A stretch of DNA of 64,000 nt from Pseudisothecium myosuroides (taxonomy: Eukaryota > Streptophyta > Bryopsida > Hypnales > Lembophyllaceae), in the NCBI GenBank assembly GCA_951799445.1, contig OX637293.1, forward strand, positions 11,656,001 to 11,720,000, read 5' to 3'. Positions 23,886 through 35,115 of the stretch are shown in pieces. The translations under genes were made by a program, and so were the position numbers. The number at the start of each line of letters is the position of its first letter. Position 1 is the first letter of the stretch. The notes under the pieces are model-generated. The model saw nothing but the letters and a program-made list of their open reading frames with translations, was not told where the DNA came from and made no database searches.

Positions 23886-24136
23886 GTTGCTCTCAACAAG
23901 CTCTCAACAAAATCTAGCTGATGTTTTTTTGTTGAAAATAAGACGTGTTGGTTTCAATACTTTTGGAACACAAAAACAGATTATAAACATGGTTCTCAAC
24001 GTAAGAGTATCATGTTGATTGTGTTGAAAATTGTCTTTATAACTTGTTTTTGCATATAAGAGGTGTTGATACCAACATGTTTAGCTTCTAACAAAAAACA
24101 TCAGCTAGACTTTGTTGAGAGCTTGTTGAGAGCAAC
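23886..24136. mobile_element. Hairpin MITE with GTTGCTCTCAACAAG ends
   Basis: A 251 bp element. GTTGCTCTCAACAAGCTCTC begins it and GAGAGCTTGTTGAGAGCAAC ends it. The arms continue with CTAGCTGATGTTTTTTTGTT. The flanks TACTA (23867-23873 region, and 24153-24157) may be a displaced target duplication. It interrupts the family A element. Confidence 0.8.
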
Positions 24137-24411
24137 GAATTTTTTTTCTAGTACTAGAGAGTGTAAAATTTAAAAATGGTGATTTTTTGTATATCTAGCC
24201 ATGGGATCTTGGAGTAGACTAGTATTAAAGTGTGTGGTAAAAATTTCAAACACTGTGACTGCATAGATTGCAAGATAAGGGTGATTGCATGAAAGACTGG
24301 TCGATTTTTGTCACACTTTAGCAAGACAAGGTTGTCTTGTGCTATAACTTCTAAATTAAGATTTCAATGCCAAAATCCAAAAAGCTATTTCTAGATATCT
24401 TGATTGTAATT

Positions 24412-26160
24412 ATATCCCTTATTTTTCAAAAAAATTAAAAAATCATTTAATATTTAAAAGTCAATTTCTCTAATTTGTCACACTTTCAAATTTAGGGATT
24501 TTGAATACTAATGAGCAACTTAATTTAATGATTTTCAATTGAAATTTCTACAGTGTGTTCCTCTAGTAGACAGACATGTTCTTACCAAAGAAAATCTAAA
24601 AATACATTATTTAACCCCTAAAGGACCGGACTGCGTTTTTTGTCCGTATAGAAATTTTGGGCAGGTCCGTGTGACTAGAGAACTCCATGTTTTAAGCTGA
24701 AATTTTAATAGAAGGTGGGCGCGAGGAATATCTTTCAGATGCAATAAATTTCAGGACACTTGGAAATAGGAGTCAAAAGTTATGGCCAAATATGTTACTT
24801 TTTTTCGTAACTGGGCAGTCCGGGCAGCAAGAAAAATTTGGCAAAATTTTGATTTTTTTTTTAATATTTTTTTTCTTGTAGATTATATTTTTGTCTATCT
24901 GGAAAGCTTTGATTCATTTCATTTGGATTTGTTATGAGAAAGTTATGGACATTCTTGGTTTTCGGGCAATTAGAGCATCTTCTTGAAAAAAATAACTTGT
25001 AAAATTCATTTCTAAATGCTATTTTTGCAATTTAAAAAAAATAAAAATTCTCATGGTTTAGTTTACTTGCTAGAACAATCTCACCATTGGGATAGTGTAT
25101 TTTAATTCCATCTAAAATATATTAATGTTTTAGATTTTCCTTCTATCTCGTACCTACTTCTACTTAATACTTTTTTTAGGAATGATAATTAAGTTTTCTT
25201 GAATATTATTTTTTTTCCTAGACTCTCAACTCAATTCTCCATTAGAAAGATTTGAAGCACAAAACTCTGTAGTGCAAAAATTTTAAGTGAAAAATGTTTA
25301 ATGTGAAAAAATCTAGTCCCGCAATGTGCTGAAATACTTGTTTTTTCCACTTTAAACGCAGATTTTTTGCAATCTGAGCGGTCAGAAATTCTGAAATTTT
25401 TTCCACACATTCTCATACTAGTTAGGTTTAAGATCCTATGGTTAGATGTGAAAAAAAAACATTTTTCATTTTTTTTTACTCCTTGCTATAGAAATGGCAG
25501 TTTTGATGGTTTTTTGGCAGAAAAAAGGCCTTGGGCCTTTAGGGGTTAATGTCCTCCACATCTGTGCAAAGAGGCCTCCCTTGCGCGCGTAGTTGTGAAC
25601 AATAGAAATGGTTTCAACTTCATTTTTTTGGTTGAAACTCATCTCTAGAAAGTTCTCCCAAATGTCCAATTTTTAGTTTTTTTTATAATTGTTTTTCCTA
25701 TTTATTACAAATTAAAACGTCAAAGTTTGTATTTTTTGGGACATATTCTCGGACAAAGAATTGTGGCAAAAAAATACATACTTTGACGTTTTAATTTGTA
25801 ATAAATAAGAAAAACAATTATAAAAAAAACTAAAAATTGGCCATTTGGGAGGACTTCCTAGAGATGAGTTTCAACCATAAAAATGAAGTTAAAACCATTT
25901 CTATTGTTCACAACTACGCGCGCAAGGGAGGCCTCTTTGCACAGACGTGGAGGACATAAAATAATGTATTTTTAGATTTCCTTTAGTAGGATCATGTTTG
26001 TTTACTAGAAGAATACACTGTAGAAATTTCAATTGAAAATCATTAAATTAAGCTGCTCATTAGTATTCAAAACCCCTAAATTTGAAAGTGTGACAAATTA
26101 GAGAAATTGACTTTTAATTATTAAATGATTTTTTAATTTTTTTGAAAATATTTATTGAAA
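24412..26160. repeat. Large foldback element, arms about 400 bp, left arm carrying a MITE
   Basis: Left-arm words recur as reverse complements on the right, in mirrored order: TTTGTCACACTTTCAAATTT, CTACAGTGTGTTC, AATCTAAAAATACATTAT, CCTCCCTTGCGCGCGTAGTT and AAAACGTCAAAGTTTGTATT. The centre is near 25756. Direct repeats CTAGATATCTTGATTGT (within 24385-24407 and 26165-26187) flank it. The left arm is split by a 931 bp MITE. Confidence 0.82.
24615..25545. mobile_element. piggyBac-type MITE, B/A chimera
   Basis: A 931 bp element. TTAA 24611-24614, then CCCCTAAAGGACCGGACTGC; AGGCCTTGGGCCTTTAGGGG, then TTAA 25546-25549. The left third matches family B (GGCAGGTCCGTGTGA, AATATCTTTCAGATGCA, AGTCAAAAGTTATGGCC). 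From about 24890 it matches family A (TTATATTTTTGTCTATCTGG onward). The intact arm of the surrounding foldback, near 25955, shows the insertion-free version. Confidence 0.87.
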
Positions 26161-26637
26161 ATGACTATTTCTAGATATCTTGATTGTGGCAAATTAGTTT
26201 ATAAGACTTAGAATCTTTTTAAGTTAAATTTTTTGCTCTATAAATTTAAAATTTATTTAAAAACTTATTTTTTTATCATAAAAATTTGAGTTGAAAATGT
26301 AGAAAAAAAAATTAAAAAAATAAGGTGATTTTCATTCTTTAAAATATTTAAATTAAAAAAAAAGTAACAAAGGAAAAACTAAATCATTAAGCTCTAAAAT
26401 GGAATTAAAATACACTAATTTCAATGGTGATATTGTCTTCAAAATCAAAATTAATCTTGTAGAACTTTTTTATTTGAAAAAATGTGAAAATTGACCTCAA
26501 AAATGAATCCTATGTGTCATTTTTTTCAAAAAATATCTCTAATTGCCTGCAAAAAACAAGGTGCTCTATACTACTTTTATATTACAAACACAAATAGAAT
26601 AAATCATACTTTTCTAGATAGACAAAATTACAATCTA

Positions 26638-27369
26638 GGTGATTGCATAAAACACTTGTATTATTTTCTGTCACACGTCACATGCTGATTAGTTTTTTGG
26701 CCATAATTATTGGGTTTTGACTCCAAAGGATTTAAAATTCATAAACAATATATTGATGACTATTATACACCTTGTCTATTTTTTTCGAATTTTTTAAAAA
26801 TGTTTTACTATTTAATAATAGCCCCCGATATTATGTCACAAATGCCAATTTGGAGGTTTTTAGTACTATTTAGTACCCATAAAAACGAATTTGGAGCTGA
26901 AATTTGGTAGAGATGGTCTTCTAGTAGACTTGTAGCTATTTTCCAAAGGAATTCTAAAAATACTTAATTTTGTGTGGTGTAGAAGTCCACAAATTGAGTC
27001 CCTTTCTACTAGCATTTTGAAGCATGTAATAAATTATTTTGGTATTTTTTTTGGTGAATGACCATCTCCATAGAGTTGCCACAAATGGCCAATTTTTTTA
27101 ATTTTTATTTAAGCTTTTTCCTATTTTCTACTAATTAAAACATCAAAATATGTATTTTCTTAAGATTTGGCACTTTTCTAGTTCTCCTACTTAGAGAATT
27201 TTTTAATGAATTTCCTTTGGTGGTTACCTTCATCTTAAAGGTGCATACATTGGCCATATATTTTTAATTTTTTTTAAAATTGATTTTTTAATTTTAAAGT
27301 ACTCCAGAGAAAGTCATGAGTACTATTGCAAAATGCAACAAATAGTACAGGTGTTTCGTGCAATCACCC
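26638..27369. mobile_element. MITE family D, copy 2
   Basis: A 732 bp element. GGTGATTGCATAAAACACTTG-type left end (first 20 bases considered) and right end GTGTTTCGTGCAATCACCC. ATCTA flanks both sides and reads as a 5 bp target duplication inside the family A sequence. Orientation is opposite to copy 1. Confidence 0.8.
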
Positions 27370-27798
27370 ATCTATAGAAAACAAGTATTAAAAAAATTAT
27401 TTCAAATTTTTGTGGATTTTTTTCTACTAGTTGAGTTTAGTTTTGGGCTGCTTATTATAGTATAGAATTTTTCTCCTATATACCAATTGAAATTTTAAAA
27501 ATTATTTATAAAAAGCTAACCAATTTTTCTATCTTAAAAGAAAATTTCAAAAGAATTCACCAAAAATTGAGCTCATAGGATCTTGCCCAAACTCCTATTT
27601 GTCTCCTGAGGAGACAATGGTCTCTAGAGATTAAGGAACACTCAATATTAGGGAAATACTCCCAAGAAATGATGATGACAACCTTTGTGGTAACCTAAGA
27701 GATGATGGTAAATATTCTGTACTTAGCAAGGAATTAGACCAAGAACCAATGATGGACTTGCTCTTGGCACCATAATCAATGCATGGTAGAATATTTAA

Positions 27799-28718
27799 CT
27801 CCTAAAGTTCCTTGACTATGTTCTCACCAAAAATGCTCCAAAACTGCCATTTCTAGTACAAGTACCAAATTTTTGAAAAATATCATTTTTGCATACATGT
27901 AAAGGATCTTGTAGTATTCTGGTTTGAAAATATGTGGAAAAAATTTCAAAAATTTCCATAGTGTAGATTGGAATATATTAGCATTTGAAGTGGCAAAAGT
28001 CCTTTTTTTGGCCCTGCGAAAAAACGGGCAGCTGCACTTCACAAGATCAGATTATTATGAATTTTTTTCCAAAATGGTTGTCCTTCTTTGTATTCATTCT
28101 TCAGGACAAGTTGGCTACATGCTTGAAATTTTTCAAATTATTTGGAATTGTACAACATATAGGAAAAAAATAGTAAGTAGAAAGAAGTAAAGAATGGTTC
28201 AAAACACTAAATTGTTAAGAAGTTAATTATGGAATTGAAAAATGCCAATTCCAATGGTTGCAATGTTGTAATAAACAATCTACACCCTACAATTTTTTTT
28301 TTTTGAAAAATATTGAAAATTGAGTGAAATAAATGACTTCAAAGTTTATTTTAGAGTAGACAATCCGTAACTACCCGCAAACTAAAAATCCTCATAACGT
28401 TTGACTCATTGATCAGAATGGAATGATTCGAAGCTTTCCACGTATATATAAATCTAATAAATGAATTTCAAATTTTTATTTTTGAAAAAAATGATTTTTT
28501 CTGATCTGCCCGAATTGCCTAAGTTGACCAACAAACAACATATTTGGCCATAACTTTTGACTCGTATTTCCAAATGTCATGAAATTTGGTGCATATGGAA
28601 GATATTCCTTGTCCCCACCTTCTATAAAAAATTTAGCCCAAAACATGAAAATCTCCAGTCACACGTACTTGCCCAAAATATCTATGTTGCCAAAAAAGGC
28701 ATGTTGGTCCTTTAGGGG
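27799..28718. mobile_element. piggyBac-type MITE, family B
   Basis: A 920 bp element. TTAA 27795-27798, then CTCCTAAAGTTCCTTGACTA; TTGGTCCTTTAGGGG, then TTAA 28719-28722. It is one of the better preserved family B copies. Confidence 0.9.
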
Positions 28719-28722
28719 TTAA

Positions 28723-29874
28723 ATAGTGAAATTAAGGTTGCTTGAACAATTAGGTTGCTTTACCCTCCAAAAATTACTTTACAAGACATCAAAGTCAGCA
28801 AATACTTTAATTTGTACACATAGAGGTTTGGGAGTCCCAAACACAACAATACCTAATTCAAGAGTGGTGCATTCTTGCAAAATAAGATTAAACATTTATA
28901 TAATGATAAATTTTGAGAAATTAGTGAGGACCAACCTAATTTCACTATTTAGTATCATTGGTTCCATCATAAATGCCCATGGGTATCAATGTGGAGTGTC
29001 TAATGCTTCTTCAAAGTAGGATAACAATTGATAATTACTATAGTATAAAGTTTACAAGATGAGGCTCTGGTAGGCTCACTTCAAATTCTTTCTAATGTAT
29101 GTGTAATTTTTAGATTTTATTTTGGATCCAATAATAGTGGATGTGAATTTTAAAGTAAATATTGATATGCTTAAAATGATTACTGGAAGTATTTGGGCTC
29201 ATCATTGTTATAAACAAAGTGTGTGAATGTCTACAACCTGTCTTGATATAGATGACAAGGAGGTTGTCTTTTATAGGTGCATATTGAGAAGTGCATGTGG
29301 GTAGGGATTGTGATTTGCCTTGTAATTCTAAGGCCTACTTAACGTCCGATATAGGGCATCTTTTGCATTGTGCATTCATGTTGTCCGCACCAACAACTAC
29401 ATTTTTCATGACAAGATATGCTTAATTTTTGGCATGTGCAAGCCTAATAACTTACTTTGTCCATTCATGATCCAACATTTGAATTTAGTACACCCCGTGT
29501 GATTTGAAGCAAGTTACTTTATTACAATTCTTGATCAAGAATTGTGAGTTATGAGGATAGCTCAATATATGCTCAATTAATAAGGGGGAGTAGAGGCTAG
29601 TATAAGATGAGTTGGTTGAATTCATCTCTTATAATGTTGGTTCAAATTCAAAACTTTAGACAAATGAAGAGCATGTTTAAAAAAATCTATTTCAAATGAG
29701 TACAAGAAATAATAAAAAAATGTATACAAGAGAAAACCAAGGATAAGAGATAATTATTGGTTAGTTTAACACAATCTCTTACTAGACATTGCTCATAGTT
29801 AATTTTATTAATTTGTATAATAATTTGATTAATCTCCCTTGAGTTTATAGATAGGAACTAAATTTTTTCTTTCT
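28723..29874. other. AT-rich intergenic, about 1.1 kb, nothing recognised
   Basis: Short open frames only, without motifs. No repeat termini are seen. Confidence 0.45.
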
Positions 29875-29878
29875 TTAA

Positions 29879-30808
29879 TCCCTAAAGAACCAAGTAGCAT
29901 GTTTTGGCAATATAGCATTTTTAGTCATCTATTTATGGACAAAAAAATTCATTTTTTTCTTTGAGATTTTCACACAACATGTAGTCAAGGAGTAGCTTTA
30001 AGGTGCAATAATTTTTATACTTTTGACTACATAGTTAAAAAGTTATTCTATGATATGTAGTTTCTTTGGAGTACAACCAGTACATGCAACTCAAAAATCA
30101 CTTTTTAAAAAATAAAAATTTTAAATTGATTTTCTAGATTTATATATACGTGAAAAGCTTTAATCATTCTTCTTTGAATAATGAGATGAAAGTTATGAGG
30201 AGTTTTAGTATGCATGCAATTATGAAAACTTTAAAATAAAACTTTAAAGTCCTTTATTTAAGTGAATTTTTAATATTTTTGAAAAAAAAAAATCATAGGA
30301 TGTAGATTGTTTTATATAACATTTCAACTATCAGAATTGACATTTTTCAATTCCATAACAAAATCCCTAATAATTAAGTATTTTAAATCATTCTCTACTT
30401 TCTATATTTACTATTTTTTTCAAGTGTGAATATGAAATATATTTTGTTTAATTTTTTTAATGTATTTCCAACTTATGTCTTCAACATATCATAGAAAGTT
30501 GCAAGTTGTAGAGTGTGCACATTTTTGGGTAAAATTTTGAAAGATGAAATCGAACCATTTGGAAAGAGTTGAAAATACTTCTTTTTGAAATCCAAGCATC
30601 ATATATTGCAATTGGTAAGGTTCCTTATTCTGAAATTTTAGGAGGATGTATGTACTCTAACAAGTTATCTAAAAGGATCCTATGGTTGAATTTGTAAAAA
30701 AATTAAATATAAATAATAATTATAGCCTTGCTTTAAAGACAAGTATTTTAAAGTAGTTTTGAGCCTCTAAACATGAAAGAAACTTTAATTAAATCAAAAC
30801 TTTAGGGA
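29879..30808. mobile_element. piggyBac-type MITE, family B, old copy
   Basis: A 930 bp element. TTAA 29875-29878, then TCCCTAAAGAACCAAGTAGC; AAAACTTTAGGGA, then TTAA 30809-30812. Family B blocks are recognisable but heavily substituted, so it appears older than most copies. Confidence 0.78.
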
Positions 30809-30812
30809 TTAA

Positions 30813-31574
30813 GCTAAAAGCTAAAATAGATTAATCATACGTGCATGTCCACATAACCTAATCTAGTCAATTCCATCTTATTCTCTACAACAATACAACC
30901 TTCTTAAGCATATGTATGATTAAAGAACAAATAAGATTTTGAGAGGTGAAAGCTTCAAATTTACTCAAAGTGTACAAAAATATTTTTAAGTATTCAAAAC
31001 ATGCCTTGTCCTTTTAATAAGGAGTAAAATTGACATACAATCCAAATGATGATAAGGCAATTTTAATAAATTGTACTACTTGTTGCATACTGTCTATTGT
31101 ACTGGAAAAAAAACTTTTCGATATCTTTTTTAAATCAAGAAAAAAATTGACAATCATTACAGCATTGAAAATAATGTACTTCAAAAAATTCAAGCCTAAA
31201 AAATATTCTCTAAACATTATGCACAAAATAGAGAAAGTGAGAATTTCAAGTTAATACATATTTCATGTTCTTATTTTTAGAAAATAGAAAAATATTTCAA
31301 TAAAATAAAATAAAATATAAAGATTATTTTGAACCTAATGGGGCTTTTAATCAATTAGTTACATCTTGACAAAAAAAAAATCTTGGGAGAATTCTACAAC
31401 CCATATGTTGATAGAAAGATAATACACTTTGAATATATTTATAAGATGGAGAAATACTATTTTTAGAAAGCCATTTGAGCAATATATGACATCCTTATAG
31501 ATCCTTATATTTCAAAATTCCATAGTATTAAATTTGTTGCATTTAAAGTGACAAAAGAAGTAGAATTAAGCTTA
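30813..31574. other. AT-rich intergenic, nothing recognised
   Basis: No coding region with motifs and no repeat termini. Confidence 0.4.
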
Positions 31575-31820
31575 GATTTCAATTATTAGCTTCAAACTTG
31601 CAATTTTGGGTACATAATAGTACTAAAAAACTCTAAAATGGGTACTAGGATGACATATTGGCATTCAATCAAGGGTACTTTAAAAATAATCAATTTTTCT
31701 TTTATAAATACAAAAAACACCAACTGTATATAATGGTCTTATCTACATTTGATATGAATTTGGGATCCTTATGAGGTTTAAAACAAAAAAATTGTCCAAA
31801 AAACAAGTAATAAAAATATA
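31575..31820. repeat. Fragment of MITE family D
   Basis: GGGTACATAATAGTACTAAA and the following AAACTCTAAAATGGG correspond to the interior of family D (GGGTACTAAATAGTACTAAA at 10784). The termini are missing. It is a truncated or decayed copy. Confidence 0.6.
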
Positions 31821-32438
31821 TATTGTTGAGCTAAAGGTGAACATTCAAACCTTTCTCCCAAATGCCCCCATGGCATTGTTTAGAACATCCTTAGTCTACC
31901 TTTTATAGAGGTACAATAGCAATAAGTCCCGCCTCAGTTTCCAAACCCCTATCCTACTCTAAATCTGCCCCAATGCTAACAACACCTCCCACATTACCTT
32001 CGAAGATGCGGCACTTCCTATTTTTTTGCACAACATTTTTTTCATTTTTCTGGTGCCCTCCAAATGAGCTAGCCAAAAATCTGACAACTTAATCATGCAT
32101 GAGCTAGCCTACAAAGAAGCAAAAGCAGAACTTACACAATCAACTAAAAATAATTGCCTTTATGATGAGTTAATAGTTGCCCACTCTTGTGGAAGTCTCA
32201 ATTTTGGCAAACTTGTAACAAGTTGACCCAAGTTGGTTCACCTTGTTACTTGTTACTTGTTACAAGCCACCCTTCTCAATTTAGCCTTCATATATCTATG
32301 GTATACATTTCAAAAGGAAAATGTACATCCCATGTACTTGAGGGTGGAATTGAGAAGGCTCGTTCATCTTAATAATGTTATGGTGGCATGGTTGTTGACT
32401 TGTTGTATCTCTAGAAAGCTGTTTCCAAGCTTCAATCT
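31821..32438. other. Intergenic, nothing recognised
   Basis: No gene is called. A GTTACTTGTTACTTGTTAC run near 32243-32262 is a short tandem repeat. Confidence 0.4.
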
Positions 32439-32445
32439 ATGGTAA

Positions 32446-32929
32446 GGTAACTACACCTAAAATGAACCAGTCGTCAAAATTGACCCCTATTTTTGAAGGA
32501 AAAATAAATAGGGAGGATACCCATAATGGTGCACATTACAAGGACAAATGTCAAGTGGAGTTGGGGATCATTTTGAGTACTATGCAACTCTATTTATAGT
32601 ATTATAGAGGTGGCAACTTTACAAGTGGTCCATTTTGGGTTAACTTTGTGTTATTTTAACTTCTTCTCTATGACATGTTTTGATACTACTAGTGCCATTT
32701 TTTCATGTACATCAATGGATTTTGGCATCACCTACATGACACTTTTAACACCCTACACCTTGCATATTTGAAAATTTACAACTAATTCACAATGCATCCA
32801 AAAATTATGGAACCACTTGCATTTTGATTCAAAGTACGTCCTTTACCAATGTGCAAAAATTCTTGTTCATTTTCTAAATCATAATGTATGTCACAGAGCT
32901 TATTTGTGTGATTTTAGGTGTAGTTACCT
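32446..32929. mobile_element. MITE family H with 19 bp perfect termini
   Basis: A 484 bp element. AGGTAACTACACCTAAAAT begins it and its exact complement ends it. TATGGTA flanks both sides (32439-32445, 32930-32936), a possible 7 bp target duplication; TAA/TTA lies within the same bases. It has no coding capacity. Similar solo ends occur near 46567 and 52373. Confidence 0.88.
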
Positions 32930-33057
32930 TATGGTAATGCATGGATAATTGGAGCTGGGTCACTTGTGGCCTTTGCATGCAGGAACTTCAAACTTTCAGA
33001 TTCAGAGCTGCTCGAAATTGTCCCTCCCATGTGTAGTTGCACCAGGTGACCAGGGCA
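32930..33057. other. Flank left of the large piggyBac
   Basis: Short unassigned spacer that ends at the TTAA target (33058-33061). Confidence 0.4.
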
Positions 33058-33676
33058 TTAACCCCAAAAGGACCCTGAGGACGTTTTCTGTCCTCCGGCA
33101 AACTTCTTGTATGAATACTGAAAAATCGGCATCAAATTAGCGAAACATATTAACTACAACATTGTGAGTCTTCGGGAGCTGAAGAATATGTGCCATTCAG
33201 ATCCCAAAAGTGATGTGGCCTTCATTTTATAAACCCACATTAGCAAGGCAAGGTTCCTGGGCAGGGCCAAAAAGGACCCTGCCAGCACGGATGGCGCAAG
33301 ACGGGTCTTCGCTAGCGACCCGGAGAAAGACCGTTGAGGTCCCAGAGTCCGTCCTTGAGGACATTGCCGTTCCCGCCAAAAAAAAAACCCTTATTTTCCT
33401 ATAAGCGCAGGGAACTCACACGCACAGAGCAATTTAGAACCAATTTGTGTTTGGACCGCTGGTTGCAAGGACGAGGGTTTAGGATTTTGATTGGCTGCTT
33501 CCAACCGATCGCTATGAGGGTGCTTAGGATTCTGAGAAGGACCACTCGTGGGCAAGAGTGGAATTTTGGGGGGAGCAGATCAGGCGTCCTGGCGATGGCG
33601 ACCATTGCAAGGAATTGGCGGCGAAGGCGGCGAGGTCAGGATCACACTATCTGAATTTTGATGGCGTCCATGTAAG

Positions 33677-33743
33677 GAAATCAGGTAGTGGGGTGAGCAA
33701 CAGCTTTGTTCTGCCTTTTTATTTCCGCCCACTACCTGATTTC
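33677..33743. repeat. Perfect 16 bp stem-loop inside the large piggyBac
   Basis: GAAATCAGGTAGTGGG (33677-33692) is exactly complementary to 33728-33743, with a 35-base loop. It lies just ahead of the first long open frame of the element. It may be a tiny inserted foldback or a structure in the 5' leader. Confidence 0.7.
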
Positions 33744-34794
33744 ATTGCAAATGCATATCAACGTCTGTACCTCTGCGAAAATTGGCGACAACAGGATGGC
33801 GAACGTCCGCAGCAACCCCACTCTCCGAATTCCGCAATCTCGACAGGACCAAGCGCTTATAATTGATACTTGGCTGCTAGAAATTGAAGCAACCCAGAAT
33901 CAACGGAAGCGAGTCTTGAGTTGCTTGAACGATCGGCACTTACTGTCCTTCCCGCGATGCACTAAGATTCTCGTGTTGCCTGATGTGCTCGAAGCAACAC
34001 ATTGGCGAATTCTGTTTTACAGCAATGTCGCTTTCATTTTAGGCTGGAAACACAGGCGAGATTTTCCAGACGAATTGTTCCGTGTTGTGCAAGACATTTG
34101 GCCTGACAAAGATGAGCGACCCGTCGCAATCTGCCAAAGAGGCTGCCCGGATGACGGCACAGGGGAGGTTGCAGCAGCGAAGCCCGGCTTGCAGGCGACG
34201 AGTGAAGCGGCGGGAGAGAGAGCGCGGGCGGCAGGCGCCAATGACGCAGACAGAGTCAGGCTTGCAAGGGGAGGGTTTGGATTCGACCCCCGTGTCTCCT
34301 ATGGCCCTTGCATTGACAAGTCCGTTGAATGCTTTGTCACCTCTTCTTCCACCACAAATCGGAGGAGATTAGAGTTGTTTCCGATCGGCACGCCGCCGTT
34401 GTTGCAGGGCGGCAAAGACTCTCAAATTCGCCAGACAGCTTGCAATCCACCGGGCGCTATGATCACCAATATCACCGAATCCAAAGGCGGGAGTTCTGCA
34501 GGAAACAAACTGAAGACAAGGTGCTCATTGCAAGGGAGATTGAGCGAAAGGGCAAAGGAAAGGGCTACAGGGGCAGTCGTCGCAGTGCTCGGAGGGGAAG
34601 GGAGAGGCGTGGATCTCCCGCCTTGTAGAGACAGCGGGGATGGCAGCCAGGGTGGTCGGCGAGGGCGTGGAAGGGGAAGGGGCAAGGGTATTCACTCCAA
34701 TGGTGGGCAAATTGGGAATTCAATGGAGACTGTAGTAGTGGACAAGGGGAGAAAGGACGTGGTGGGCGGAAGGAGAAGGGCGGCAAGAGTGTGA
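33706..34794 (+). CDS. Uncharacterised open frame upstream of the piggyBac transposase
   Basis: A 362-codon open frame, in the same frame as the downstream transposase and ending TGA at 34792-34794. A more natural start is the internal ATG at 33798 (MANVRSNPTLRIPQ). The first part, to about 34130, has mixed composition (for example KILVLPDVLEATHWRILFYS). The rest is low-complexity and ends GGRRGRGRGRGKG, similar to RGG or AT-hook-like basic tails. From about 34090 the other two forward frames are also open and basic, so frameshifts or an intron may be involved. I recognise no family. It could be an extra transposon protein, an N-terminal extension of the transposase, or captured host sequence. 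Confidence 0.3.
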   Translation: MFCLFISAHYLISLQMHINVCTSAKIGDNRMANVRSNPTLRIPQSRQDQALIIDTWLLEIEATQNQRKRVLSCLNDRHLLSFPRCTKILVLPDVLEATHWRILFYSNVAFILGWKHRRDFPDELFRVVQDIWPDKDERPVAICQRGCPDDGTGEVAAAKPGLQATSEAAGERARAAGANDADRVRLARGGFGFDPRVSYGPCIDKSVECFVTSSSTTNRRRLELFPIGTPPLLQGGKDSQIRQTACNPPGAMITNITESKGGSSAGNKLKTRCSLQGRLSERAKERATGAVVAVLGGEGRGVDLPPCRDSGDGSQGGRRGRGRGRGKGIHSNGGQIGNSMETVVVDKGRKDVVGGRRRAARV

Positions 34795-35115
34795 AATCAG
34801 TGGTCCCTGTGGTAGTTGACATTGGGACACCACCAGGTTGGCTGCAACCTGAAATTCGAGTAGACAGGCAAGAGTCACTACGACGTTTGAGGGGGAGCGT
34901 ATTAATGAATTTGTTGTTTCGAATGCAAGACTCACGACATGCACTGGAGAGATTGGTTGCGGGAGATGTGGGTGGAGAACAATATCCTTCACTGGAAGTT
35001 ACAGAGCTGGAGGACGACAACGAATTCAACCTCGACTGCAAAGAGACGCCAGGGTTCGGCTGTGATAGTGCGGAGCGCCTTTGAGTAATCCATGAAGGCA
35101 AGCGGCCTTTAGTAC

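Larger units (their letters stand above)
23800..27630. mobile_element. Family A piggyBac-type MITE expanded to 3.8 kb by nested insertions
   Basis: The left terminus, TCCCTGAAGGACCAAGGC, follows TTAA at 23796-23799. The right terminus, AGACAATGGTCTCTAGAGA, precedes TTAA at 27631-27634. Between them, family A internal blocks occur in the normal order but are interrupted by a 251 bp hairpin MITE (23886-24136), a large foldback (about 24412-26160) and a family D MITE (26638-27369). Removing these leaves roughly the normal length. It is the oldest element in this nest. Confidence 0.78.
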
